From JABABV01 sp965222855 (GTDB lineage: Bacteria > Bacillota_I > Bacilli_A > Mycoplasmatales > JABABV01), in the NCBI GenBank assembly GCA_965222855.1, contig CBDCUL010000008.1, positions 1-64,000 of the forward strand: 64,000 bases of DNA, in the 5' to 3' direction. The notes beneath the pieces were generated by a model that worked only from the letters and a program-made list of their open reading frames with translations, searched no databases and had not been told where the DNA came from. Below are positions 40,285-52,130 of this stretch, one piece after another. Each line of letters starts with the position of its first letter. Position 1 is the first letter of the stretch. A program made the translations under genes and the position numbers.

Positions 40285-40941
40285 ATGTTGTTAAGATACC
40301 GTATTAATCTAAATTTTAAATATTTTTTGATGGAAAGTCACATCAGAAAAGTTGTGAATTCAAAAAATTTAGTACATATTAAATATAAAAATTTAAAAAC
40401 ATTTTATCAAAAATATCATAAAAGTTTTGTTGATGATTATGTTTTTAATTGTTTTGTGCGCTATTTCAATACTAATCGCGAATATAATACTAATCAACTA
40501 GAAGAGATTTCAAAAATAATTAAAGAGTTAAAAATTGATTTAGACTATTATTCCCAAGATAGTATTATGAAATTATATGAAAGTCAATTTAGTAAAATTA
40601 GACCGTTGAAAACTCAAAGTGCTCCTTTTCAAAAATTCAAAATGGAAAAAATCTATTTTCAATTTTTGAAAAGTCGTCTAAACATTATCACTGATCAACA
40701 TAAATTGAAATTTTGAATTAATAAACCGTGATTTGGGAATATTTATATTACTAATAAACGGATTATTTTTGTGAATGATGGTGTTGAAAAGAGTATTTTT
40801 TTAATTAATAAAAATCATATAAAAATTAAAAAACACAAAGTTATTATTGAAGGTCAATATCCCGTTAAAGATAGGTATATCCTATTAGTTCATAACTATG
40901 AAGCTTTAATAATTGCTCTAAAAAGAGTCTATAAATTATAA
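40285..40941 (+). CDS. Unknown protein with a possible PH/GRAM-like C-terminal domain
   Basis: A 218-residue soluble, lysine-rich protein. The N-terminal 140 residues are predicted helical and unrecognised. The last 75 residues read like a bacterial PH/GRAM-type barrel: NIYITNKRIIFVNDG, then KIKKHKVIIEG, then RYILLVHN and a final helix ALIIALKRVY. GAGGT stands before ATG 40285. Trp codons TGA and TGG/TGA near KFWINKPWF keep the frame open. No neighbour suggests a role. Confidence 0.55.
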
Positions 40942-40946
40942 ATAAC

Positions 40947-40975
40947 TTGTTAATCTGAACATATGTGTGTATAAT
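40947..40975 (+). promoter_or_regulatory. Promoter of cysS-rlmB-sigma operon
   Basis: TTGTTA (40947-40952), 17-base spacer, TATAAT (40970-40975) preceded by TGTG; 60 bases before cysS. Confidence 0.65.
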
Positions 40976-41034
40976 CGTTTTAACATTATTTAATAAAAAA
41001 ATATTTTAAAAAATTAATAACTAAGGAGTTGGTT

Positions 41035-42372
41035 ATGTTTTTATTAGATTCATTAACTAATACTCAACAAAAAATAAGTTCTAAAAATAAACAGATAAAT
41101 TTCTATCTTTGTGGTCCCACCGTTTATAATTATATTCACATTGGAAATGCTAGACCTTTAATTAATTTTGATGTTTTACATCGCTTATTAATTTGAAAAG
41201 GCTACCAAGTTAATTATATTCACAATTTCACAGATATTGATGATAAAATTATTGCGCAAGCGCAAAAAGAAAAAACTAGTGAAGTTGAAATTGCAACTTT
41301 TTATATTCAAGCTTATAATAAAAATATTAAAGATTTACGTATTTTAAAACCGAATACCCAGCCCAAAGTTAGTGACTATATAGCTCAAATTATTAAGTTC
41401 ATTCAAGCATTAGTTGATCAACAAGATGCTTATGTTAAAGATGGCAATGTTTACTTTGATGTTACTAAATATTCTGGTGATTATGGAAAAATTATAAATT
41501 TAAAAAAGGAATTTCTTACAAATCAAGCTGATAATACAAGTGAGTCCCCTAAAAAAAATCATCATCAAGATTTTGCTTTATGAAAAAATAATAATGTTGG
41601 TTTAACATGGGATTCACCTTGAGGAACTGGTCGACCAGGATGACATACTGAATGTGTTGTTTTCAATCAAGAATTATTTAATCACGAAACAATCGACATT
41701 CATGCGGGCGGGGTAGATCTAAAATTTCCCCATCATGAAAATGAACGCATTCAATGAATTGCTTTAAATAAAAAACCTTTAAGCAAAATTTGAATTCATA
41801 ATGGACAATTAAATATTAATAATATTAAAATGTCAAAATCTTTAGGTAATACGTGATTATTAAATGATGTTCTAGAACAATATAGTGCTGATATTTTAAA
41901 ATTTATTATTTTAAATAATCATTATCGATCACCAATCAACATTAGTGAAAATAATTTTGTTCAAGCAAAAATTAATCTCGAAAAGTGAAAAAACAAATTA
42001 CAATCACAATATAACGAATTGCAAATTAATAAAATTAATTTAAATTTTTCAACTACTCAAATTAATCAAAATGTTAACTTTAAAAAATTTCTTAATTTTT
42101 TAGAAGCAGATTTAAATACTGCTAATGCAATTAGTGTGATTAATAATAATATTAAATTATTAAGTAAAAAACAGAGTTTAACTAGCTTAGCATTGTTATT
42201 TGTTACTACTAAAAAAATGAGTGAAATGCTAGGATTTCATTTAGAATTACAAAATTTATCTGATAATGATTTAATTTTGTTAAACGAATGACGTAACCAT
42301 CAAGCAAATAAAAATTATCAAGAATCTGATCGAATCCGCAAAATCTTAATGAAAAAAGGAATTGTTTCTTAA
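41035..42372 (+). CDS. cysS: Cysteinyl-tRNA synthetase
   Basis: A 445-residue class I synthetase charging tRNA-Cys. Zinc-ligand Cys in FYLCGPTVYN, signature HIGN (residues 35-38), GRPGWHTECV with further zinc ligands, IHAGGVDLKFPHHENE, and KMSKSLGN. AAGGAG lies ten bases upstream of the ATG. TGA is Trp in several conserved places (GWHTE, FALWKN). rlmB follows after a 2-base gap, as in Bacillus. Confidence 0.97.
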
Positions 42373-42374
42373 TT

Positions 42375-43094
42375 ATGGAAAATATATTAATATATGGTAA
42401 AAACACATTAGAATTAATCTTAGATATTGATTCAAAATTAGTCAAAAAAGTTTATATAAACAACATCATTAAACAAGATGACCTTTTAACAAAGTGTCAA
42501 GATGCCCGTATTCCAATTGAATTTATTGATAAATTCGAATTGAACCGAATTAGTCGTGGTGGTAATCACCAAAATTTTATTGCAGAAGTTAAAAGTCCAA
42601 TAAATCATAATCTAAATATTTTAGAGCATGTTGAACAACCTAATCCTTTTGTAATAATGTTAGACTCAATCACTGATCCTCAAAATTTTGGTGCTATTTT
42701 AAGAGTTGCTGACGCCGTTGGCGCTAACGCAGTAATTTATAGTAAAAATCGTCAAGTAAAACCAAATGCCACAATTGCAAAAGTATCAACTGGGGCAATG
42801 TATAGTGTTAAATTAATCGAAGTTACTAATTTATCTAGAACTTGTGAACAATTAAAAAAATGAGGTTTTTGAATTGTTGGTTCAGCATTATCGAAGGATT
42901 CACAAAATATATCAAATTATGATTATAAAATGCCAATTTGCTTAATTATCGGTAGCGAAGGCAAAGGCATTAGCAAGAACTTATTAACTAAAATAGATAT
43001 GAAGGTGAAAATTCCAATGAATGGAAAAGTACAATCTTTAAACGCTGCTTGTGCAGCCGGAATATTATCTTATAAAATTAAAGGAATCCTGTAG
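42375..43094 (+). CDS. rlmB: 23S rRNA (guanosine-2'-O-)-methyltransferase RlmB (TrmH family)
   Basis: A 239-residue SPOUT methylase. N-terminal substrate-binding part ILIYGKNTLELIL; SPOUT motifs LDSITDPQNFGAILRVADAVGA (motif 1), LIIGSEGKGIS (motif 2) and IPMNGKVQSLNAACAAGI (motif 3) are complete. It methylates a ribose in the peptidyl-transferase region of 23S rRNA. The sigma gene begins at the base after its TAG. Confidence 0.93.
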
Positions 43095-43670
43095 ATGAGA
43101 AGTGAAAATATTAATAAATTGATAATGCTATATCAAGAAGAACAGAAATTTCATTTGTTTTCAAAACTAAAGCAACTTTTTGCATTAGAAATCGATATTC
43201 ATACGAAAATGGCTTATAATAAATATTTCAAATTTTTAAATTATAATGAAATATATGTATTAACAGAAATTTCATTTTTTAAACTATTAAAATCATATGA
43301 TGCTAATAAAGGCGCTAGTTTTAAAACTTATTTAAATAACTTTTTAAAATACCGCATTAATGATCAAATTAAAAAAATGATCCCCTCAAAACAAGATGCT
43401 TTAAGAAATTATTTTAATTTAGATAAAATTAAAGAAATTTCACCAAAAAATCAATATATCGAATTACGAGATTTTGATTTGCAAGATTATATTAATGATG
43501 TCCAATTATCATCATTAGAAAAACAAGTGTTTATTATGCACTTTGAAGGTGAAAATCTGACTAAAATATCTAAAATATTAGAGATAAGTTATAAAGCAAG
43601 CGATAATGCGTTGCAAAGAGCTAAGAAGAAATTACAAAAAAGTATTATTTTTCAGGAACCAATTTCCTAA
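43095..43670 (+). CDS. Sigma-70 family alternative sigma factor (SigH-like position)
   Basis: A 191-residue small sigma-like protein. Region 2-like segment FFKLLKSYDANKGASFKTYLNNFLKYRINDQIKK and region 4-like helix-turn-helix LSSLEKQVFIMHFEGENLTKISKILEISYKASDNALQRAKKKL are visible. Order cysS-rlmB-sigma matches the Bacillus cysS-mrnC-rlmB-yacP-sigH block, so orthology to SigH is plausible. ATG directly abuts the rlmB stop (TAGATG). In Mollicutes such factors are candidates for control of recombination or stress genes; its targets cannot be read here. Confidence 0.75.
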   Translation: MRSENINKLIMLYQEEQKFHLFSKLKQLFALEIDIHTKMAYNKYFKFLNYNEIYVLTEISFFKLLKSYDANKGASFKTYLNNFLKYRINDQIKKMIPSKQDALRNYFNLDKIKEISPKNQYIELRDFDLQDYINDVQLSSLEKQVFIMHFEGENLTKISKILEISYKASDNALQRAKKKLQKSIIFQEPIS

Positions 43671-43763
43671 TTAATAATACTTTTGCTTTCTTTTTTTCAA
43701 AATATATATATAATTAATAATAGTCATACTATAAAACTTAAAGGAGTAAAATTAAACTAAATT

Positions 43764-45488
43764 ATGAAAAAGAAACTAATTAAATCAATCAGTTTACTGA
43801 CTTTAGCAACTTCATCTTTAGGATTAGTAAGTTGTTCAAGTAAGAAAAACGATTACGCTTTCGATTGAAACGAAGGCCCAAGAACCAGCATGAGAGAATT
43901 TATCAATGATATTAAAAAAGATAGTGGTCAATTTAGTAAAACAGATAATGTTATTTACAACGATTCGATCAACTTATTATTTAAAAGCAATCATAGTGCA
44001 TCTGAATTTAACGCTTTCAAAAGTGAAGCGCAAAAGAAGATGAATGATCAAATAAAGAATTTTAAAAAAGCAGATGGTCATGACTGAAAAAGTAAATGAG
44101 TAAAATCATTAAAATCTAAAGGTTTCACTAACAATGGTGATTATTTAGATAGTTTAATAACTGCCTCAATTGAGGGAGTTGTAAAAGCTGACTTTGGTTA
44201 TACAATGGAAACTAAAAGTTTAGCTACAATTAAAGATGATTATAAAGATGGCTTAACATTTACAATTAAGGGAATTAATTTAAAAAATTCTTGAAATGAT
44301 ACAGCTAATGGTAAAGATAATTTACCAGGTATTACTTATGATCAAGCAACTCAAACTTCAACAGTAACTTTAACTGCGCAAGATATTATCGATAACTTTA
44401 CTTCTGATACTTCATTAATAAATGGTGATCATTACGTAATGAATAAATTCGGAATTAAAGCTTTCTATATTTATAACATCGTTAACTTGCCAGTTTCAGT
44501 ACAACATTCTTTAGTAAAATTTAGTTGATTCCCGTCAAAGGATAAAACTAATAATTTCGGAGAAGAGCCTTCAATGGCAACTGCCGATATTAAAGCAATG
44601 TTTTTCACACTGCAAGCAATCGAAGATAAAAGCCATACTCAAGATTTATCAAGTATTGCAACTAGTTGAAGTGAAGATACTGGTTCCGGTGCTAAAAAAG
44701 GATATTTAGGATCTGTCAACTTATTAAAAAGTAGTTACGTTCCTGGATTCATCGACGGTATGTATAACAAAATTATTAATGGTGATACTGGATCTACAAC
44801 AAAAGCGTTTCCGATTACTTTAGCAAGTTATGAAGGTATACTAAATTCATCTGGTGCTATTCCAAAGGGAACTAGTTGAGACAATCCTAGCATTTGAAAA
44901 AAATTCGACGATGCTACTAACGGAGCTCAATGGAAAAAAAATGTTGCTACTGCAATATCAAGAGCAATGCCAAGTTTCGCTTCTTATTATACATTACCAA
45001 ATCGCAGCACAGCTGGAGATTTAGTTAATGTAATGGTAAGTAAAGATGGATTCCATTTTTTCAATACTGAAGATAATCCAATCACAATGCTTAAAAGTGA
45101 TTTAAATCAAAAAGTTAATAATGTGGTTTCGAGCACATCAAACAATATTAATTATGGTGTTTTAGACAAATTTAGCACATGATTAGGTGGATCAAAATAT
45201 TGATTCGAAATGAATGCGCTAAATTTAGTTAAAGATGCTTCGAAAGATGCTAACGACACAAGTTCAATTTTGCCAAAAGCTGAATATGATAAATTTACTT
45301 CAAAATTAATCAATACTAATGTGTTGTCTGTTTTAATTACGAACATCCAAAGTTTTATTAGTGGAAATCAAACATGAATGCAAAATAATGCCAACTCTGA
45401 AATCAAATGAACAGATACTAAATGAGCAAATACAGATTCAATTAGAAGTATCTTGAATAAAGATATTCCAGAAATCCAAAATTTTTAA
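43764..45488 (+). CDS. Lipoprotein of the HinT-linked cluster (first)
   Basis: A 574-residue lipoprotein: MKKKLIKSISLLTLATSSLGLVSC with Cys 24 as lipid site. The large mature domain has no family motif I recognise. AAGGAG is 17 bases before ATG 43764, preceded by a TATAAT near 43710. It is followed 12 bases after its stop by a second lipoprotein and then hinT. In Mycoplasma hominis HinT is encoded with two membrane proteins (P60/P80) with which it interacts; size and order are consistent with that cluster, but homology needs a profile search. Confidence 0.8.
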
Positions 45489-45500
45489 GGAGATAGAAAG

Positions 45501-46889
45501 ATGAAAAAGAATAATTCACTAAAAAAATTATTAGTAGTATTTGCTAGCTTTACTTCTGTAGCTGCCATTGGACTGTCGACTATAAGTTGTGGTCATTCAC
45601 ATGGTTTGAATGCTGAAGACGGGCACTGAGTTGAACAATATGGTTCTAACGAATTAAAAGAGCTATATTACACTGGCGTGGCAAACAAATTATATAAATC
45701 GAATGATTTAAATAATAATCCTAATAAAACTCATAAAGTAGATTCTGTTAAAGATATGGCTAGTAATAGTTATATTGATATGAAAGAATACTTATTATTA
45801 AATAACTTATGAAGTACTGCTAACGCTTCAAAAAACTACACTACTTCTGGATCTGATCTTATTAGTAATAATATGATGAAAGATCGTGATTGAACTGATT
45901 ATAAAACAAGTTATGCTTCTGCTTTAAAATATTTACAGTTTAGTGATTTGCATAAAGTTTTAAATGGTACATGAACTGTTAATAACGTTAAAATTAGTCC
46001 CCAACAAATTGTTGAAATTTTAAATATTTATTATAATTTAAACCAAGACGTTCGAATTACAATCAATAAACAAATGATTGATATGTATTATTTAGAACAA
46101 TTAGTATCTTACAGTTCAATTTATAGTAATTCATATTTAGTACAAGCAATTCAACAATATAAACCAGCAATGCTGTGAAGCGTTGATAACACGAAAGATA
46201 ATACTAGTTCTCATTTAACTGACTTAGCAGCTAATATGCTAAAAGTACCAACTACAAATGGTACACTAGCTAATGCTAAACAATGAAACACTACTGCTTT
46301 CAATACAAAAGAAACAACTGATACATGAGCTAATTATTACAACACTGAAACAATTGCGCCACAATACAAATTATCAAGCTTAGGAATTGTTCCTAAAGTT
46401 GATAGCTTTACAAGCAATACTACATTAGGTATTTTCAATCAGTTGTATAATTATCAAGGTATGAAATTTTTAGGTGATAAATTAGTTGATAACCAATCAA
46501 CTGAAAGTTTATTCAAATACACACAAAAAGACCAAATTAATGATCTATCATCAACTAATTTACTATATACATATAAAACTAAAAATGATGGTACACCAGA
46601 TACTTCAACAAAAATTTATGTACAAGGTAAAACTGCCAGTTATCATATTTATTATGATAAAAGAATTGCTAACGTTTACACAGCAGCAACTTCAGGTTTA
46701 CCATTTGGACAATTTAAATTAGCGACTGAAGTATCAAAGAGTTCTGATTTAGAACGATATGTTGCGCTGCAACTATCATCAAAAATCGAAACAGATGCTC
46801 TTAGTTTATATCAAACACTATATTACATCAACGTTCATAATGATGATGTTAAAAAAGTTCAACCTGCTGGTACAGGGAAAGATAACTAA
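45501..46889 (+). CDS. Lipoprotein of the HinT-linked cluster (second)
   Basis: A 462-residue lipoprotein with signal KKLLVVFASFTSVAAIG and lipobox STISCGHS (Cys 30). AAGGAGATAGAAAG directly precedes ATG 45501. Mature sequence is Asn/Thr/Tyr-rich with many TGA Trp codons. hinT starts 2 bases after its stop, indicating translational coupling of a surface lipoprotein with a cytosolic HIT protein. Confidence 0.8.
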
Positions 46890-46891
46890 TT

Positions 46892-47278
46892 ATGGAAAGT
46901 CTTTTCTCTAAAATCATTAATGGGACAATTTCTTCATATAAAATTTATGAAGACGATAACTACATTGCAATTTTAGATATATACCCTAAAAACAGCGGTC
47001 ATTTCTTAGTAATTCCAAAAAACTATAGTAAAGACCTTATAAATATTAAAACGGGTGAAATTGGTCCCTTATTTACGCAAACAGTAAAACTTGCTAATCA
47101 AGTGATCAAAGCTCTCGGTGCTAGTGGATATCAATTACATGTCAACACTGGTAGTGACGCTGGACAAGAAGTAATGCATACGCATATTCATGTCGTTCCT
47201 TATTATTCACAGAAGTGCGTTAATGACAAAATGGATTTTAACGTGATTCAAAAACAAATTATTAATAATTTGTCATAA
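46892..47278 (+). CDS. HIT family protein (HinT-like nucleotide hydrolase)
   Basis: A 128-residue HIT protein: FSKIINGTISSYKIYEDDNY at the start and the catalytic triad motif HTHIHVVP (His 96, 98, 100) at the end. HinT enzymes hydrolyse nucleoside phosphoramidates and aminoacyl-AMP. Last gene of the lipoprotein-lipoprotein-hinT operon. Confidence 0.95.
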   Translation: MESLFSKIINGTISSYKIYEDDNYIAILDIYPKNSGHFLVIPKNYSKDLINIKTGEIGPLFTQTVKLANQVIKALGASGYQLHVNTGSDAGQEVMHTHIHVVPYYSQKCVNDKMDFNVIQKQIINNLS

Positions 47279-47290
47279 TTATGGATATAA

Positions 47291-47325
47291 AAAAAATACA
47301 TCATTTAATTATGATGTATTTTTTT
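47291..47325. terminator. Bidirectional terminator after hinT
   Basis: AAAAAATACATCAT and ATGATGTATTTTTTT stem; also usable by the minus-strand fusion gene ending at 47337. Confidence 0.9.
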
Positions 47326-47336
47326 ATGTTAATTTT

Positions 47337-50234
47337 TTAAGAATAGAAACTCATCATTAAGTAAAGAAAGATTAAAAATACTACTATAATGCTAGTTGCA
47401 AAATAAAATTTTAAATAGTTAATTCGTTTTGTAATTTTATTTTTATATAAATGATCTTTAATTGTTTCTTTATTGATCTTATCATAGACTTTCTCATTAA
47501 TAGCAATCATTACCAGGAAGGCCGCTGATATTGATAATGGTACTAAGTATGTTCAAGAGCGATAAAACGCCGTAAACTCTTTCATTACCCCGTCTGAAGG
47601 GATTGGATTAAAGGAGAAGCTGTTGATATTGTTGAAAATGAAATCAATTGTTCCAGCTCCACCCGGAGTTGGCATAAATGTGTTGGCAACATTAACGATT
47701 TTTTGGGAAGATAGAAAAGCAAAATAACTAATGTCGGCGTCTAAATTACCCATTGCTTTTTGAGCAAAGTAATAGACGGCTAGAAATGATGGAATGACAT
47801 TAACAAAAATCAATAACATCATTGTTTTTTTATCTACTCAAATTGCTTTTAATGTGGTACGTAATTTTTGAGCTTCATATTCTAAACGACTTAGTTCGCT
47901 ATCGTAATCTTTGATATAGCGAACTTTTACTCCAATTTTTAAAATTAGGCGAATTAGTAATTTGTGGATTTTTGATGATAAACCACCAATCATAAAAATG
48001 ACTGCTGCTAAAATATCCATGAAAAAGCCAATAATTACTAAAGCTAGTGCTCAATGTCCTTTGCTACCGTTTTCGAAAAAAGTTTGTTGTAAAATTACAA
48101 TTCCAGCAGGAATTAAAATGATGGCAATAATAATCTTCACAATTTGATTAATAATTGTTTCAATTAATAGCGCTGAAATTAACTTATTAGTGTTAACTTT
48201 TTTTCGGCGTAAATATCAAACTTGCAATATTTGACCACCAGTTGAAAAAGGCGTGATTCCTGAAACTATTTTATCAAGAATTTGAGCAACGAGTGCATGA
48301 CGATATTTTAAGCCGGTATTAAATTTTTTACCAACAATCCAAACGCCTAAAGCACTGAAAGGAACTCAGTTTAAAAAGATAACAACGATAAAAGCCAGAA
48401 AATACCAAACTGTTTTAGCAGTTAGATCTTTACTACTATGATTTCAGACACTTCTAAAAATATCTCAAGGGTCTCTGTTGCTACCGCTATAAAATTTATA
48501 AACTAAAATAAATAAAATTCCAATTAAAGCGGCGCATCAGAATGATCAAATGCCAATTTCTTTTTTAGAAATTGTGCCACCTTTAGAAATGTTTGTTAAA
48601 ATGTTAATTTCTTTTTCAATGTTGCGAAATTTAATCATTGCTTTGATTTTATCTTCGGCAACAGTTGAATAATAAATTTTTAATTTTGGTTCTGTGCCTG
48701 ATGGTCGAATCGCAATTCATGAACCATCTTCTAAATAAAATTTTAGCATATTAGTTTTTGGTAAATTATTAGTGGGTTTTAAATAATCTTCAGTTTTAAT
48801 AACTTTTAAATCACCAAGACTGTCAATATGTTGACGCATAGTGTTCATAAAGCTATCAATTTCGTCGTTATTATGAACTGTTAATGCAATTGTTTTTTCA
48901 TAAAAGAAACCATATTGTTGATAAATATCTAATAAAACATCATAAAGATTTTTACCTTGTTGTTTGTAGAAACTAGCAGCGTCAGCAATTAAGAGAGCGG
49001 TTTGTAATGCATCTTTATCACGGCATAAATCGGGATTAATTAAAGATCCATAAGATTCTTCAAACCCAAATAAAAATTCTTTATCATTTGAATTTTCAAT
49101 TAAGTCACCAATTCATTTGAAGCCAGTTAACGTTTCTTTAACAGCAACACCATAATCTTTAGCAATCAAATCAATTAATGTTGTTGAGACAGTTGATTTA
49201 GCTAAAAAATATTTATCTTTTTTAAATTTAGGTAATTGATTAACTAAATAATAAAATAGCACGATTGATGTTTGATTACCGCTTAAAATTTTATATTGAT
49301 TTTGTGATTTTAAAACTACTCCAACGCGATCTGCGTCAGGATCAGTTGTTATTCCAATATCGTATTTTTTTTGTTTTAGAATTTTAATGACTTGTTCATA
49401 AGCAGCAGGATTTTCTGGATTTGGTGTTTTAGTTGCATCAAAATCTGGATTGGGATCACGTTGTGATGGAACAGTTAAAAATTGATAGTTCAATTTTTCA
49501 AAAGCCGCTTCCATAATATAAGTCGCTGTTCCTTGTTGTGGCGAAAATACAATTGATGCTTTGTTTTCTAAATGATTATTTAGTGGAATATCTAAAAGAG
49601 CATTAATATATAAATCACGAACATCATCACCAATGCTTAATCATTTTGATTCTTGATCATATTTTAAATTAAAGAAATCTAAATTTTTGGCAATTTTAGT
49701 AATTTCGTTTGTCGCATTTGGTAATAATTGACATCCATTGTGATCATAAACTTTAAAACCATTATATTCTTTTGGATTATGTGATGCTGTGATCACAATT
49801 CCAGCAGCTAAATTTAAATGTCGAACTGCAAAAGATAAAAATGGTGTTGGTTGTAATTCGTTCTTATTAAATAAATAAACTTTAAAACCTAGTGCTGTTA
49901 AAATTTGGGCACTATAAATACTAAATTCAGCAGACATATGACGATTATCATGAGCAATAGCAATTCCGGATTTTAAATTAGCAAGATTTTTATTTTTTAA
50001 ATAAATACCTAAGCTTGCGGCAGCTTTACGAATAGTATAAACATTTAATCGTTTGTTACCCGGTCCTAATAAACCTCTAATGCCAGCTGTTTTAAAAATT
50101 AATTCTTCACCAAAATAATCCTTGATTTTTTTAGGCTTAATTTTTAAAAGTTCGCTACGCATTTCTGGTGATAACGATTTGTTATTTAATCATTTTCGGT
50201 ATTCTTTATTTTCGATATTAAGTTTTGATGCCAT
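47337..50234 (-). CDS. Phosphohexomutase fused to a flippase-like (UPF0104/LPG-type) membrane domain
   Basis: One uninterrupted 965-residue frame (TGA as Trp). Residues 1-530 are an alpha-D-phosphohexomutase: TASHNP with phospho-Ser near 151, metal-binding DPDADR, sugar-specificity GFEESYG and phosphate-binding RPSGTEPK. From about 545 the chain is a polytopic membrane domain of about 420 residues like the YbhN/UPF0104 and MprF-flippase group, including an FSTGGQILQVWYLRRK and a PTPGGAGTIDF segment. No stop separates the parts; the frame passes through AEDKIKAMIKFRN, whose Met (48638) could be an internal start. The gene begins 3 bases after the GT4 gene, so together they look like a glycolipid synthesis and translocation unit. 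Confidence 0.85.
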
Positions 50235-50237
50235 TAA

Positions 50238-51386
50238 TTATCGATAACGCTTTTTCGCATTTTTCTTAGATGTACGAGATGTTCTATCCGCTAAACGATC
50301 TGCGTATTTGTTGCTAATTCGTTTGTAATATTTATCTCAATATCCAGAAATAATATCAGCTGAATATTTGCTAGCAATTGCTTTACTAACTTTTTCGGCA
50401 GCACGATATTTCTCTTGATTATTTAATGTTTCTTCAATAATGTTAGCAAAATCTTGATTATTATTTGCTTTTAAATATTTAGTGAAATTAAAAATTTCGG
50501 CATATTCTGGTAAGTCTCTTAAAACCATCGGAATGCCAACGTTGGCAGCTTCTAAAATTGACATTGGAAATAATTCACTCAATGCTGGCATAAAGAAAAT
50601 GTCTGAACAATTTAAATATTCATTAACTTGTTCAATTGGAACACGACCTTTAAAGAAAACGTTCTCTGGTGGATTAGAGACAAATTCTTCAATTTCTTTA
50701 TGACCATGACTTAATTTTTTGAAAGCAAAACTACCTAATCAAATAAATTTAACATCTGGTAATTTTTTGGCAACATCGATAAATTCTTTAACACCTTTAC
50801 GAGTCTGTAATTGCCCAACTGAGACAACAATTTTATCTTCAGGAAAAAAATTGTATTGTTTACGTAATGCTTTTTTTTCAGCAGCCGAAACTTTATGGAA
50901 TCCTGAAGCATGTACAACGTTAGGAATATAAGTGATGTTTTCACGTTTCACACCAATACGCATTAAATCATCAATAAACATTGGATTAACAACGACTAAT
51001 TCATCAGCGTGTTGTAAAAAGTAATTTGATCATTTAATAATTTTATTAACGATGAAAAAATGAAAAAAGTTTTTGGGATCATATGATGTATCCGTATGTG
51101 TCCCAGGAATGAAATGGACATTGAAAACAACTATTCCACGATAAACACCGCGACGCATTTTTCACTTATAGCGGGGATCGGGTGAATTAACATGAATAAT
51201 GTCAGCATCTTTTTTACGATTAACAAAAGCATTGTACTCAGTCGTAAATGGTTTGTTCTTAAAATTTTTTAAAAATTCACGTCAAGCTGATCCTGGTCCT
51301 GTAGCTTTAACTGTATGAGCACTAGATAAAAGATTAACTGATAATTTTTTGTTTTTTTGAAGATTAATTTTTTCTTTATTAGACAT
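50238..51386 (-). CDS. GT4 family glycosyltransferase
   Basis: A 382-residue GT-B glycosyltransferase. N-terminal LLSSAHTVKATGPGSAW; C-terminal donor site KIVVSVGQLQTRKGVKEFID and FMPALSELFPMSILEAANVG, the E-x7-E of GT4 enzymes. The C-terminus ends in a strongly basic KKNAKKRYR that could bind anionic membrane. In Mollicutes such enzymes make mono- and diglucosyl-diacylglycerol; the adjacent phosphohexomutase would supply glucose-1-P for UDP-glucose. The assignment to lipid acceptor is inference. Confidence 0.88.
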
Positions 51387-51401
51387 TTTAAATCAACTAC
51401 C

Positions 51402-52130
51402 TTATTTCTTTTTTAATAAACTTGCAGCGGCTTGATCAATAATTAATGTTGTATCTGGATGGGTTTGTAAAATCGTACAAGGTCACATTTTATCAATTGG
51501 TGATTCTACTAATTTTTGGATAGCTTTTGCTTTATTAGTACCATAGGCAATTAATAAAATTTTTTTAGCTTGAATAATATTGCTAATTCCCATTGTAATA
51601 GCAGTGTGTGGTACTTCTTTAATATTATCAAAAAAACGTGCATTAGTATTAATTGTGTTTTCTGATAATTGTACAATATGCGTTTCACTATCGAAGTTTG
51701 TTCCTGGTTCATTAAATCCAATATGACCATTAACTCCCAAACCTAATAATTGAATATCAATTTTATGATCATTTAATAAATTATTATAATCATTAGCATT
51801 TTTTAGACTATTACCAATTCCTGAAGGAAAGTTAATATCATCTTTATTAATATTAATATGATTGAAAAAATACTTATTCATAAAATAATAATATGATTGT
51901 GGATGTGTTTTACTTAATCCAATATATTCATCTAGATTGAAAGTTCTTACTTGACTAAAATCTAGTGTTTTATTTTGGTTCATATCAATTAATTTTTGAT
52001 AAGTTTTAATTGGACTCGAACCAGTTGCTAAGCCAATAATCGGATTTGGTGTATTAATAATTTGATCAGCAATTATTTTTGCTGCTGCATCAGCAATTTG
52101 ATCAGTTGTTTCTAAGATTATTAATTTCAT
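51402..52130 (-). CDS. nagB: Glucosamine-6-phosphate deaminase
   Basis: A 242-residue NagB turning glucosamine-6-P into fructose-6-P and ammonia. LATGSSPIKTYQKL, FNLDEYIGL with catalytic Asp, and LGVNGHIGFNEPG with catalytic His and Glu are intact. It starts at the base after the nagA stop (coupled). The GlcNAc/glucose-type PTS at 55.7 kb could provide the substrate. Confidence 0.96.

Noticed and set aside
48000..48638. Separate flippase gene starting at Met 48638
   Set aside because: Possible, but there is no stop between it and the mutase and no Shine-Dalgarno before this Met, so the single fused frame is preferred.
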